From: Flexivirga oryzae
Lineage (GTDB): Bacteria > Actinomycetota > Actinomycetes > Actinomycetales > Dermatophilaceae
Assembly (NCBI RefSeq): GCF_014190805.1
Contig: NZ_JACHVQ010000002.1
Location: forward strand, 1-64,000
Direction of reading: 5' to 3'
Length of the DNA: 64,000 bases
Shown here: in pieces, positions 25,921 through 35,065 of the stretch
Layout: each line of letters starts with the position of its first letter
Numbering within the stretch: the first letter of the stretch is position 1
Translations under genes and position numbers: made by a program
Notes under the pieces: model-generated
Seen by the model: only the letters and a program-made list of their open reading frames with translations
Database searches by the model: none
What the model was told of the DNA's origin: nothing

Positions 25921-26493
25921 ATGACGCGGCTCACGTTGCCCTCCGACAAAAAGGCCGCACGGCGGGTGGTGCGGACGGCGCGCACGGCCCGGCGGGCGGG
26001 CGTGACGGACGAAGAATGGGCGGAGCTCGGGGCAGACCTCGGCGCCGGTCTGGTGGCCTGGCTGCGCGGCCGGCCGCGCCCGTCCGTGGTCGCGCTCTAC
26101 GAATCGCTGCGGACCGAACCACCCACGAGTGGGGTGCGGGATGCGTTGATTTCACTCAACGTTCGGCTGCTCGTCCCGATCCTGTTGGACGACAAGGACC
26201 TGTCCTGGCGGGATCCGGAGACGGGTGCTGAGCTCGGCGTCGACGCGATCGCGGACGCCGACCTGATCATCACCCCCGGGCTCGCCGTCGCTGCGGGTTC
26301 CGGTCTGCGGCTCGGGCAGGGCGGCGGCAGCTACGACCGCGCCCTGGCCCGGGCCGAGCAACGAACTCCCGTGCTGACAATGCTTTTCGACGACGAGCTG
26401 GTCGAGCACGTCCCCGCGGAGCCGCACGATCGCCCGGTGCACGCCGTGCTGACACCCGCGGGTGGGGTGGCGGCGGTCGGACGCACCGTTTGA
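25921..26493 (+). CDS. 5-formyltetrahydrofolate cyclo-ligase family protein
   Basis: 190 residues. The diagnostic substrate/ATP loop is GLRLGQGGGSYDRAL near residue 130, and the N-terminal KKAARRVVRTARTAR helix is typical. The enzyme converts 5-formyl-THF to 5,10-methenyl-THF using ATP. The ATG at 25921 lies in an untranslated gap divergent from galU. This neighbourhood (galU, cyclo-ligase, FmdB, MscL) is common in Actinobacteria. Confidence 0.93.
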   Translation: MTRLTLPSDKKAARRVVRTARTARRAGVTDEEWAELGADLGAGLVAWLRGRPRPSVVALYESLRTEPPTSGVRDALISLNVRLLVPILLDDKDLSWRDPETGAELGVDAIADADLIITPGLAVAAGSGLRLGQGGGSYDRALARAEQRTPVLTMLFDDELVEHVPAEPHDRPVHAVLTPAGGVAAVGRTV

Positions 26494-26542
26494 AATACTG
26501 GGGCGACCCCCGACCCACTCTGCCTGCGAAGGAGACCCACCC

Positions 26543-28081
26543 GTGGCCACCTCCGCGGCATCGAGCTTCACCACCCACGACCTGGCAGCCGTGCTGTTCA
26601 TCGGCTCACTGGTGCTGCTGATCTCCATCCTGGCGGTCCGTTTCGCGAACCGGTCGGGCATGCCGACACTCGTGCTCTACCTCGGGATCGGCCTGGTCAT
26701 GGGCGAGGCCGGGCTCGGCATACATTTCGAGAATCCGGAGCTGACCCAGGTCCTCGGCTACTCGGCACTGGTGCTGATCCTCGCCGAAGGTGGCATCTCG
26801 ACGCGCTGGTCCGGCATCCGAAGATCCATCGCGCCCGCGGCGGTGCTCTCGACGCTCGGCGTGCTGGTCTCGGTCGTGACGGTCGCCGTGTTCGTCGCAC
26901 CCCTGCTCGGCAAGTCGTGGACCATCGCGCTGCTGCTCGGCGCCATCGTCACCTCCACGGACGCCGCGGCGGTGTTCTCGGTGCTGAAACGGGTCGGTCT
27001 GCCCCGGCGGCTCACCGGCGTGCTGGAGGCGGAGTCCGGTTTCAACGACGCCCCTGTCGTGCTGCTGGTCGTCGCCCTCGCGACGGCCGCGACCCCCGGA
27101 CAGACGGCGCACGCGTGGTGGGTCGTGACGATCGAGGCGGTCCTGGAGCTGGTGGGCGGCGCGATCATCGGTCTGCTGCTCGGCTGGATCTTCGCCCACC
27201 TCAGTCGGCGCGCAGCGCCGGGCTCCTCGGGTCTGTTCTCGATCGGCATCCTGGCCGTCACGATCCTGGCGTATGCCGCCGCGACCCTCGCGCACACCAG
27301 CGGCTTCATCGCGGTCTACCTGGCCGCGCTCGTCCTGGGCAACAGCAACCTGCCGCACCACCGGGCCGTGCACGGCTTCGCCCAGTCCTTCGGCTGGCTG
27401 GCCCAGATCGGCCTGTTCGTGCTGCTGGGCCTGCTCGCCTCACCCAGCCGGCTCGGCTCGCAGGTGGTCCCGGCCATCGTCGTCGGTCTGGTGCTGCTGT
27501 TGATCGCCCGGCCGCTGTCGGTCTTCGCCAGCCTGACGTGGTTCCGGTTCTCCTGGCGTGAGCAGCTGTTCCTGTCCTGGGCCGGGCTGCGCGGTGCGGT
27601 CCCGGTCGTGCTCGCCACGGTGCCGCTCACCGTCGGCACCCCGCGCACCGAGTGGATCTTCGACCTCGTCTTCGTGCTGGTGCTGGTCTTCACGCTGGTC
27701 CAGGCGCTGCCGATGCCGTGGATCGCGCGCACCCTCGGGCTCGCCGAGTCGGCGCAGGTGATCGACCTCGACGTGGAGGCCACCCCGTTGGAGGAGCTGC
27801 GCGCCGACGTCCTGCAGCTGCACGTCGGCGCCACCTCACGGCTCAACGGCGTCGAGATCCAGGAGTTGCGCCTGCCCGAGGGCGCGAACGTCACCCTCAT
27901 CGTGCGCGGCGACCAGGGCTTCGTACCCACCCGCCGCACCGTCATCCGGCGTGGTGACCAGCTGCTGCTGGTCACCACCGCGGGCTCGCGGGAGCAGGCG
28001 ATCCGCCGGGTGCGCTCGGTGTCCCGGGACGGTCGTATGGCGGGCTGGTCGACCCCGTGGCGCACCGATTCGGACCAGTAA
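26543..28081 (+). CDS. K+/H+ antiporter of the NhaP2/CvrA type with a TrkA-C domain
   Basis: 512 residues. Twelve to thirteen membrane spans form a CPA1 transporter core with VTSTDAAAVFSVLKRVGL and the ion-site LEAESGFNDAPVVLLV (the ND motif). A C-terminal RCK_C/TrkA-C domain of about 80 residues follows (NGVEIQELRLPEGANVTLIV, RRGDQLLLVTT), the usual nucleotide- or ligand-regulated gate of NhaP2. The start GTG at 26543 has AAGGAGA 8 bases upstream. It expels K+ or Na+ in exchange for protons. It lies 49 bases after the cyclo-ligase gene and may be co-transcribed. Confidence 0.93.
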   Translation: MATSAASSFTTHDLAAVLFIGSLVLLISILAVRFANRSGMPTLVLYLGIGLVMGEAGLGIHFENPELTQVLGYSALVLILAEGGISTRWSGIRRSIAPAAVLSTLGVLVSVVTVAVFVAPLLGKSWTIALLLGAIVTSTDAAAVFSVLKRVGLPRRLTGVLEAESGFNDAPVVLLVVALATAATPGQTAHAWWVVTIEAVLELVGGAIIGLLLGWIFAHLSRRAAPGSSGLFSIGILAVTILAYAAATLAHTSGFIAVYLAALVLGNSNLPHHRAVHGFAQSFGWLAQIGLFVLLGLLASPSRLGSQVVPAIVVGLVLLLIARPLSVFASLTWFRFSWREQLFLSWAGLRGAVPVVLATVPLTVGTPRTEWIFDLVFVLVLVFTLVQALPMPWIARTLGLAESAQVIDLDVEATPLEELRADVLQLHVGATSRLNGVEIQELRLPEGANVTLIVRGDQGFVPTRRTVIRRGDQLLLVTTAGSREQAIRRVRSVSRDGRMAGWSTPWRTDSDQ

Positions 28082-28142
28082 CGGCTGTCCACCGTCCGAC
28101 TGGTGGATGGGTCGGCGGCCGGAACGGCATACACTGTGCGCC

Positions 28143-28517
28143 GTGCCGACCTACGCCTATGCATGCAAGGACTGCGGGCACGCCTTCGATGTCCAGCAGT
28201 CCTTCTCCGATGACGCCCTGACCGTGTGCCCCGAGTGCGGTGGCGTGTTGCGCAAGCAGTTCGGCGCCGTAGGGGTCGTCTTCAAGGGCTCCGGCTTCTA
28301 CAAGACCGACTCGCGCGAGTCGGGCAAGAAGACCGCGCCGTCGAGCGCGGCGACCGCCAAGGACTCCTCCAGCAAGGACTCCGCGTCGAAGGACTCGTCC
28401 AGCAAGGACGCGACCAAGTCCTCGGGCGGTGACAAGGCGGCGTCCGCGGCGTCCGGCTCCTCGTCGTCGAGTTCGTCGTCCTCCGGCTCGTCGTCGAGCG
28501 GCGGCAGCGCGGCCTGA
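28143..28517 (+). CDS. FmdB-family zinc-ribbon protein
   Basis: 124 residues. The first 60 residues form the FmdB/CxxC-CxxC ribbon: YACKDCGHAFDVQQ, then CPECGGVLRKQFG and FKGSGFYKTD. The rest is an extreme Ser/Lys-rich then Ser/Gly-rich tail, presumably disordered. The GTG at 28143 is chosen because PTYAYACKDCG is the invariant start of the family. It is a putative regulatory or metal-binding protein; precise role unknown. Confidence 0.92.
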   Translation: MPTYAYACKDCGHAFDVQQSFSDDALTVCPECGGVLRKQFGAVGVVFKGSGFYKTDSRESGKKTAPSSAATAKDSSSKDSASKDSSSKDATKSSGGDKAASAASGSSSSSSSSSGSSSSGGSAA

Positions 28518-28620
28518 GCCGTCGACGTCATCCACATCCCGCCGCTCCCCCGTACGTCGTCCACCGATGACACCGTTGCGCCCTGCCTGCAGCTGACGGT
28601 GGCTGGTTAACCTCGGCTGC

Positions 28621-29457
28621 ATGACTTCAGCGCAGCGAGCGGATATCGGCGTCATCGGCGGCTCGGGCTTCTACTCCTTCTTCGACGACCCCGAGCGGAT
28701 CAGCGTCGACACCCCGTTCGGAGCGCCGAGCGACGACATCGTCCTCGGCGCTGTGGACGGCCGCCGGGTCGCCTTCCTCGCGCGGCACGGCCAGGGTCAC
28801 CGTTACCCGCCGCACCTGGTCAACTACCGGGCCAATCTCTGGGCGCTGCGCTCGGTCGGGGTCCGCCAGGTGCTCGCGCCGTGCGCGGTCGGCTCGCTGC
28901 GTGCCGAGCACACCCCCGGCACGCTGCTGGTGCCCGACCAGGTCGTCGACCGCACCAGCGGGCGAGCAAGCACCGTGTATGACGAAGTCGGCCCGGTCGT
29001 GCACGTTTCCTTCGCCGATCCCTATTGTCCGCAGGGGCGTTCGGCCCTGCTCACGGGTGCCGGCGAACACTTCGACCGCCTGGTGGACGGCGGCACCCTG
29101 GTCGTGATCGGCGGACCGCGTTTCTCCTCCCGTGCGGAGTCGCAGTGGCACCAGGCAGCTGGATGGTCCGTCGTCGGCATGACCGGCATGCCGGAGGCGT
29201 CGATCGCACGTGAACTGGCGATGTGCTTCTCCACCGCGTGCCTGATCACCGACAACGACGCCGGCGTCGAGGGTGGTGGCGAGTCCGTCACCCACGAGGA
29301 GGTCATGCGGGTCTTCGGCGACAACATCGAGCGGCTCAAGGTCGCCCTGCGCGAGGCGATCTCGCGACTGCCGGAGGCGGAGTCGGACGACGCCGCGACC
29401 TGCCCCTGCCGTCGGGTGCTCGACGGTCAGGAGCTGCCGATCACCCTGCCGTCATGA
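28621..29457 (+). CDS. S-methyl-5'-thioadenosine phosphorylase-family protein
   Basis: 278 residues of the PNP/MTAP fold. Phosphate and ribose site motifs are IGVIGGSGFYSF, FLARHGQGHRYPPHLVNYRAN and GTLVVIGGPRFSSRAES, followed by GMTGMPEASIARELAMCF. In the third motif Gly replaces the Glu often found before GPRFS, so substrate choice (MTA, guanosine or other purine nucleoside) is uncertain. A Cys-rich C terminus (TCPCRRVLDG) is present. It is translationally coupled by ATGA to the SAF protein. Confidence 0.9.
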   Translation: MTSAQRADIGVIGGSGFYSFFDDPERISVDTPFGAPSDDIVLGAVDGRRVAFLARHGQGHRYPPHLVNYRANLWALRSVGVRQVLAPCAVGSLRAEHTPGTLLVPDQVVDRTSGRASTVYDEVGPVVHVSFADPYCPQGRSALLTGAGEHFDRLVDGGTLVVIGGPRFSSRAESQWHQAAGWSVVGMTGMPEASIARELAMCFSTACLITDNDAGVEGGGESVTHEEVMRVFGDNIERLKVALREAISRLPEAESDDAATCPCRRVLDGQELPITLPS

Positions 29458-30143
29458 GCGAACGGAGACTCCAGCGCCTGCTGCCCGATTCCTGGCAGGG
29501 CGACGGCCGGGAGGCGCGTTGGCGCCGTTCGCGCGCACGGCGGGTGCTCGCTGGGCTGCTCTGCGGGGTCGCCGTGCTCGCGGTCGTCGGCGCGGTGCGG
29601 CCGGCAGATCCGCCGACCCACTCGGTCGCGGTCGCCGCACGCGACCTTCCGGCGGGCAGTCGGCTGACCGCCGACGACGTGCGGGAGGTGCGGTGGTCCA
29701 CCGCGGACCGGGTTCCGGGGCGTGTGTCGGTGCGCGCGGTGCCCGGCACGATCCTGACCGCGCCGATCCTGGCGGGCGAGCCGTTCACCAGCGCCCGGGT
29801 CCGCTCGGCCCGGACCTGGCCCTCCGTCCCCGCCGGTCGCGTGGTCGTCGGCGTCTCCACCGGCGACACCGCGATCACCCGGGTGCTGCAGGCGGGCGAT
29901 CGAGTCGACCTGATCGACACCGGCAAGGGCGCCACGATCGCCGTTGCCGTGCCGGTGCTCGCGGTCATCGCCGAGACCGCCGCAGCACATGGGACCGGCC
30001 TTGCGGGCGGGTCGTCCGCCGAGGCCCCCGCGGTGCTCGTCGCGGTCACCCCGAGCGACGCGGCGGCGGTCGGTTCCGCGAGCGCGGCGCGCTCGGGAGG
30101 ACTGGGCGGCGGCATACAGCTCGCCCTGCGGGCAGCGGTGTGA
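29454..30143 (+). CDS. SAF-domain membrane protein, CpaB/RcpC-like
   Basis: 229 residues. A basic N terminus (RWRRSRARRVLAG) precedes one span at about residues 30-50, then an external SAF domain (AVAARDLPAGSRLTADDVREV, then VPGTILTAPILAGEPF) and a C-terminal region with GDTAITRVLQAGDRVDLID, typical of the Flp pilus protein CpaB. No other pilus gene is nearby, as for many solitary actinobacterial copies. The ATGA overlap with the phosphorylase gene fixes the start. Confidence 0.87.
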   Translation: MSERRLQRLLPDSWQGDGREARWRRSRARRVLAGLLCGVAVLAVVGAVRPADPPTHSVAVAARDLPAGSRLTADDVREVRWSTADRVPGRVSVRAVPGTILTAPILAGEPFTSARVRSARTWPSVPAGRVVVGVSTGDTAITRVLQAGDRVDLIDTGKGATIAVAVPVLAVIAETAAAHGTGLAGGSSAEAPAVLVAVTPSDAAAVGSASAARSGGLGGGIQLALRAAV

Positions 30144-30284
30144 GGAAGGTCGAGCTTGGCTACTCGCGGGTCACGAAGTAGCACACATCACGCGGCTCCA
30201 CCGGTGTTTCGCGTTTATTCTGCTGCCACTTTTCGTTAGTGTGCCGAACGACAGTGCCCCAACCAGCCCAAAGGACACACCCCC

Positions 30285-30680
30285 ATGAAGGGTTTCAAGG
30301 AATTCCTCATGCGCGGCAATCTCATCGAGCTTGCCGTCGCATTCGTCATCGGCTCCGCGTTCGCGACACTTGTCGAGAACTTCGTCGGCAAGATCGTGAC
30401 GCCGATCCTCAATGCATTCAGCGGCGGCGGTCCGGCCTCGCAGGGCCTCGGCTTCAAGCTGAAGTCCGGCCAGTCCAACACGTTCATCGACCTGTCCGGC
30501 ATCATCAACGCAGTCATCGTGTTCGTGCTCACCGCGCTCGTGGTCTACCTGCTGTTCGTGGTCCCCTACAAGAAGTACCAGGCCATGAAGGGCAAGGAGG
30601 CGTTTGCCTCCGGCCCGACCGAGGTCGACCTGCTCACCGAGATCCGGGACCAGCTGGCCGGCGGGTCCCAGCAGAAGTAA
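30285..30680 (+). CDS. mscL: Large-conductance mechanosensitive channel MscL
   Basis: 131 residues. The amphipathic start GFKEFLMRGNLIELAVAFVI and the pore helix are typical. A periplasmic loop follows, then the second span (INAVIVFVLTALVVYLLFVV) and a cytoplasmic helix ending with EVDLLTEIRDQL. It protects against hypo-osmotic shock. It is monocistronic and followed 42 bases later by a strong terminator. Confidence 0.97.
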   Translation: MKGFKEFLMRGNLIELAVAFVIGSAFATLVENFVGKIVTPILNAFSGGGPASQGLGFKLKSGQSNTFIDLSGIINAVIVFVLTALVVYLLFVVPYKKYQAMKGKEAFASGPTEVDLLTEIRDQLAGGSQQK

Positions 30681-30721
30681 GGGCCTCCGGGGTAGTCGTT
30701 CGCGGCTGACCACCCGCGCAG

Positions 30722-30753
30722 AAGGGCGGGACCGTTCGACGGTCCCGCCCTTT
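30722..30753. terminator. Strong bidirectional intrinsic terminator
   Basis: AAGGGCGGGACCGT and ACGGTCCCGCCCTT form a perfect 14-bp stem with a TCG loop. A/T ends on both sides let it serve mscL on the plus strand and the helicase/84-residue operon on the minus strand. Confidence 0.92.
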
Positions 30754-30774
30754 CGCATGCCCTGGAGATGGCCC

Positions 30775-31029
30775 TCACTGCCAGTGCGGCGGGCGCTGCT
30801 CGCGCCACCAGCGATCCTGCGCCGATTCGGGCCCGTCATCGGCGCCGGCGACGCGACGCTTGCCTCGCTCGATCCCCGGTTCTTCGGCCGGGTCTGCCGC
30901 GGACGGGTCCCCCTCGACGGACTCCTTCGTCCAGTGCCCGGCGTCGGGGTGGCCGGTGGTCGCCGGTCGGCTGGCCCGGCGATGGCGCCGCACCGGCCGA
31001 GGGCGTTCCCCGTCGGACGGCTCAGTCAT
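30775..31029 (-). CDS. Small conserved hydrophilic protein of unknown function
   Basis: 84 residues, very polar and without a membrane segment. The C terminus DRWWREQRPPHWQ has a Trp-rich pattern that looks conserved in small actinobacterial proteins, although I cannot name a family. It overlaps the helicase stop by 8 bases, so it is translationally coupled and may be a partner of the helicase. The operon ends at the bidirectional terminator. Confidence 0.7.
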   Translation of the reverse strand: MTEPSDGERPRPVRRHRRASRPATTGHPDAGHWTKESVEGDPSAADPAEEPGIERGKRRVAGADDGPESAQDRWWREQRPPHWQ

Positions 31030-34000
31030 CGGCCAGCCACGGGTTGGCGACGGCGCGGTCGTGGGCGCTCTCCAGCCGGTCGTCGCTGACGGCGGCGGAG
31101 GCGGCGTGAACGGCGGCGGTCAACCGGACGACCTCCCGCCCCGGATCACGGAACAGATCCCGGGTCCAGACCCGCTCGTGGGCCCAGCCCAGCCGCCGCA
31201 ACTGCTCCACGCGCAGCCGCTCACGGTCCCGGGTGGACTCGATCGAGCCGTAGACGGGCCCGTCGGTCTCGATCGCGACCAGCAGCGAGCCGGGGCGTAA
31301 CGGGTCCTCCACTGCCAGGTCCAGCCGGTGCTTCGAGGTGCCCCAGCCGGGGTGGACGACCAGGCCCTCGGCGCGCAGCCGGCGGGCGAGGTCGTGGACC
31401 AACGCCGGAATCTCGACCTCGGGTGCCGGTGGCAGCATCGGGCGGTCCAGCACGCTGCCGGAGGATGCGGCCCGGCGGCGTCGCCCGTCCGGGCCGAGCA
31501 CCACGCCGGCCGGCGTCGCCGGTGTCTCGGCCGGAGCGGTCTCCTCCGACTGGACGCGGCGGGCCGCCCCGCCGGACCCGGCATACAACAGGAAGTCACG
31601 CAGCAGCAGGCCACCGCGCGAGTGCAGCCTGCCGGGGTGCAGCTCGGTGCCGGAGAACGAGGACACCATCACCATCCGCCTGCGGGCGCGGGTGATCGCG
31701 ACGTTCAGCCGGCGCTCGCCACCCTCGGCGCTGATCGGTCCGAAGCGGTGCGGTGCCGTGCCGTCCGCGGCCCGGCCGTAGCCGACCGAGAGGATGATCG
31801 CGTCGCGCTCGTCGCCCTGCACGCGTTCGAGGTTCTTGACGAAGAACGGCTCCGCCGCCTCCTCGTCGAGCAGTCCGGCCAGTTTCGGATCCTGCGCCGC
31901 AGCGTCCCGGATGGCGGCCTCGATCCGGTCGGCGTGCCGCTGCCCGAAGGCGATCACCCCGATCGACTCGTCGGGGCGCTGCCTGACCTGGTCCTGCACC
32001 ACGCGGACGACCCGCTCGACCTCTGCGTCCGCGGAGCCACTGCGGGCTTCCGGGCCGTCGTGGACCACATCGAGCCGGACCACGGTGTCGTCCCCGACCC
32101 CCGGGAAGGTGACCAGCCGCCCGCCATACATCTGCGCATTCGCGAACGCGATCAGCCGCTCATCCAAAGCCCTGTAATGCCAGGTGAGTTCGCGCTTGGG
32201 CAGCAGCGGCGCAAGCGCGTCGAGGATCGACTCGGTGGCGGACGGGCCACCGTCGCCGGGATCATCGGCGCCGCGGAAGAAGCTGGTCGGCGGCAGCTGG
32301 TGCCGGTCGCCCGACACGACGACCTGGCCGCCGCGGGCGATCGCCGAGATCGCCTCGGCCGGGGGGATCTGCGACGCCTCGTCGAAGACGACGACGTCGA
32401 ACCACACCCCCGGTGGCAGCACGGAGGCGACGAGCAGGGGGCTCATCACCCAGCACGGTTTCACCGCGGTCAGCAGCTCCGGCGCCTGCGGCAGCAGGTC
32501 GCGCAACGGCACCGGCCGCTCGGCGCGTGCCTGCTCGCGCAGCAGCGCCTCCTGCTCGGGCAGGTCGCGCATCGTGCGACGCACCTGATCCGCCCAGGAC
32601 GCACGCACCGCCGCGCTGCCGGAGTGCACGTGCTCCCGGTCTGCCTCGAGGTATGACGCCGCCTTGGTGCGCAGGTCCCCGCCGTCCGCGGCGCCATACG
32701 CAGGATCGAGGTCCGCGATCCGGCGGAGCACCGCTCGCCACCACACGAATTCGAATTCGGTCCCGACCTGCGGGGCGCGGACCTTGCGCGCCGCCAGGTC
32801 GTCGATCAGGTCGCCCAGCCCGTTGGCGCGCAACTGGTCCAGGCTGCCGATGACGGTCGGCAGCAGCGCCAGCCGGTCCTTGGCGTCGGCGAGCCGTCGC
32901 AACCGGTCCTGCAGGGCGTCGAAGTCGGCTTCGAGCAGTTCGGTGCCCTCGCGGGTGCCCTCGAGCCGCTCGGCGAGCCACTCCAGCTCCTCCCGGAGTC
33001 GCTCGTGCGCGGTGACGTACCGGGCCAGGTCGGCGGGCGCCGAGGGCCGAGATCCCTTGCCCGCCACCGTCTTCCAGCGTTCCTGCTGACCGGCGGCGAG
33101 CACCAGCACGCCGTGCAGGTCCGATGGCGGCTGCCCCGGCCGGAGCAGGGTCCGGGCCTGCTTGCGCAGCCGGCGGCGCTCGAGCGTCCCGAGGTCCGCG
33201 GGATGCTTCTTGCGGAAGTCGCTCGAGCCGGTCGCGAACGCGAGCTGGTCCAGCGGGGCATGGAACACCTCCGGGCGGAACGTCTCCAGGGTGCGGTGCG
33301 CCTCCGACATCAGCTCCAGCTGCCGCTCCGACTCCCGCATCGTGCGGGCCTCGGGCAACCCCACCTTGTCGCTCACGGCGTTCATCAGGTCGCGGTGCTC
33401 CTGCAGCCCGCCGTCGGCGAGCCGGGTGACCAGTTCCTCGGTGCGGGCCGCCTGCTGTACGCCGACGACGCGGCCGCCGTACCAGGGGTCCGGTGTGCCG
33501 TCGGTGCGCCATGCCCCGAGCTCGGCGACCTCGACCAGTTGGTCGCGCAGCTCGTCCCGGCGGGCCGCCGAGATCGCGTCCAGGTCCGCCGGATCGATGT
33601 CGGCGTGGGTGCGCGGCGCCGGCTTCTTCGCGTAGAAGGCCGCGATCGCGGCCTGTGCCTCGTCGACGCTCACGCCCCACGGTTCGCGGCGCTCGTGCAT
33701 CGCGGCACGGTGCCCGGCCAGGTGGTCCCGCAGCGCGACCAGCTCCGAGCGGCCCTCGTCCGGGACGGGGTCGGCACCCACGATGTCGTCCATCGCCGAG
33801 ACCAGTCCCGCGACCGTCCCGCCGCGACCGCCCTGACCGTCGTGCGCGTCGAGCACCAGGTCCCGCAGACCCACCCGGTCCAGCCGCTTCACGACCGCGT
33901 CGATCGCGGCGCGCTTCTCGGCGACGAAGAGCACCCGCCGACCGTCGGCGGCCAGCGCGGCGATCAGGTTGGCGATGGTCTGGCTCTTGCCGGTACCGGG

Positions 34001-34903
34001 AGGGCCCTCGACCACGAGGTGCGCGCCGGCGCGGGCGGCCTCGACCACGTCCTGCTGCGAGGCGTCGGCGTCCAGCACGAGTCGTTCGGTGTCCGGGTCC
34101 CGGTCCACCAGCGCCGCCGCTTCGGCGGCGACCTCCTCGGTCGCGGCCTCGTCACCGGCCAGCGCCGCGATCACCGGGTGCGCGGCCAGGGTGTCGAGCT
34201 GCTCGGTGAGATCGCGCACCATCGGCAGCTTGGTATAGCTGAACGTGCCGACGACATACCGCCGGTCGATCCGGAAACCGGGTATCTCGGAGCACGCCTG
34301 CTGGATGCCCGCGAGGACCTTGTTGACGTCGACGTTCCGGGCGCCGGCGAGGTAGTCGTCGATCGCGGACCGGTCGAGACCGTTACCGTGCTCGACCTCC
34401 ACGTACTTGGCGAAGACCGAGTTGAACTCGGTCTCAGGTGCGACCCGCAGCACCAGTTCCTGTGGGTCCTTCGGGGACCCGGTGATGTCGAGGCGGCGCA
34501 GCAGCATGGGAGCGGCGGGCTGGCGGGGAGCGCCCGGGTGCTCCCAGGTGGCCATCCCGATGCTGAGGTAGCAGGAGGAGATGCCGCGCTCCTCCTCCAG
34601 CGCCTGGGTGCGCGACCGGATGACCCGGGCACGGCGTTCGGCCTCCGCCAGCGCCGCAGGTTCGCGCAGGATCAGCCGCAGCGGCACGGATCCGGCGGAG
34701 AACAGTTGCGCCATACCGGCCGGGTGGGCGCGGGTGAGGTCCAAGGTTGCGCTCGGCAGGTCACGGAACCACAGCAGGGTGTTCCGGCCGCCGAGATCGA
34801 CCAAATGGCGCTGCCACTCGGCCACTGCCTCGCGCACGAGGGCATCACGACCGGTCTCCGGTGGGGTGCCGACCGAATCGTCTTGCGGGCTGGGCGAACT
34901 CAC
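31022..34903 (-). CDS. DUF4011 superfamily 1 helicase with C-terminal REase-like domain
   Basis: 1293 residues. The DUF4011 region begins about residue 25 (WQRHLVDLGGRNTLLWF). The helicase motor has Walker A VVEGPPGTGKSQTIANLI near 300, motif II VVFDEASQIPPAEAI near 840, QLPPTSFF, and motif VI NVAITRARRRMVMVSSF near 1075. The last 110 residues form a Vsr/MTES_1575-like nuclease fold (HRLDLAVEDPLRPGSLLVAIETDGPVYG is split here: HRLDLAVEDP, then VAIETDGPV). Proteins of this architecture occur both as solitary genes and in defence islands. Here it is flanked by housekeeping genes and coupled only to the 84-residue gene. Confidence 0.88.
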   Translation of the reverse strand: MSSPSPQDDSVGTPPETGRDALVREAVAEWQRHLVDLGGRNTLLWFRDLPSATLDLTRAHPAGMAQLFSAGSVPLRLILREPAALAEAERRARVIRSRTQALEEERGISSCYLSIGMATWEHPGAPRQPAAPMLLRRLDITGSPKDPQELVLRVAPETEFNSVFAKYVEVEHGNGLDRSAIDDYLAGARNVDVNKVLAGIQQACSEIPGFRIDRRYVVGTFSYTKLPMVRDLTEQLDTLAAHPVIAALAGDEAATEEVAAEAAALVDRDPDTERLVLDADASQQDVVEAARAGAHLVVEGPPGTGKSQTIANLIAALAADGRRVLFVAEKRAAIDAVVKRLDRVGLRDLVLDAHDGQGGRGGTVAGLVSAMDDIVGADPVPDEGRSELVALRDHLAGHRAAMHERREPWGVSVDEAQAAIAAFYAKKPAPRTHADIDPADLDAISAARRDELRDQLVEVAELGAWRTDGTPDPWYGGRVVGVQQAARTEELVTRLADGGLQEHRDLMNAVSDKVGLPEARTMRESERQLELMSEAHRTLETFRPEVFHAPLDQLAFATGSSDFRKKHPADLGTLERRRLRKQARTLLRPGQPPSDLHGVLVLAAGQQERWKTVAGKGSRPSAPADLARYVTAHERLREELEWLAERLEGTREGTELLEADFDALQDRLRRLADAKDRLALLPTVIGSLDQLRANGLGDLIDDLAARKVRAPQVGTEFEFVWWRAVLRRIADLDPAYGAADGGDLRTKAASYLEADREHVHSGSAAVRASWADQVRRTMRDLPEQEALLREQARAERPVPLRDLLPQAPELLTAVKPCWVMSPLLVASVLPPGVWFDVVVFDEASQIPPAEAISAIARGGQVVVSGDRHQLPPTSFFRGADDPGDGGPSATESILDALAPLLPKRELTWHYRALDERLIAFANAQMYGGRLVTFPGVGDDTVVRLDVVHDGPEARSGSADAEVERVVRVVQDQVRQRPDESIGVIAFGQRHADRIEAAIRDAAAQDPKLAGLLDEEAAEPFFVKNLERVQGDERDAIILSVGYGRAADGTAPHRFGPISAEGGERRLNVAITRARRRMVMVSSFSGTELHPGRLHSRGGLLLRDFLLYAGSGGAARRVQSEETAPAETPATPAGVVLGPDGRRRRAASSGSVLDRPMLPPAPEVEIPALVHDLARRLRAEGLVVHPGWGTSKHRLDLAVEDPLRPGSLLVAIETDGPVYGSIESTRDRERLRVEQLRRLGWAHERVWTRDLFRDPGREVVRLTAAVHAASAAVSDDRLESAHDRAVANPWLADD

Positions 34904-35065
34904 CGAGCAAGGCTAACGGTCGTGCGGACGGCCTCTCGCAAGGCACGCCCGGAGGGCGCGCACATCGGCCGGCTCCACGGATCCGGGCGGGTCGTGCCAT
35001 ACCGTTGCACCCGGGCCCACCGGCCCTGGATTCGTCATGCCGTCGCACCTGGGAGGATCACCGCG

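Noticed and set aside
33005..35065. Plus-strand extension of the AI-2E transporter frame by about 690 codons
   Set aside because: Antisense to the helicase; the transporter has its own Shine-Dalgarno and ATG at 35066.
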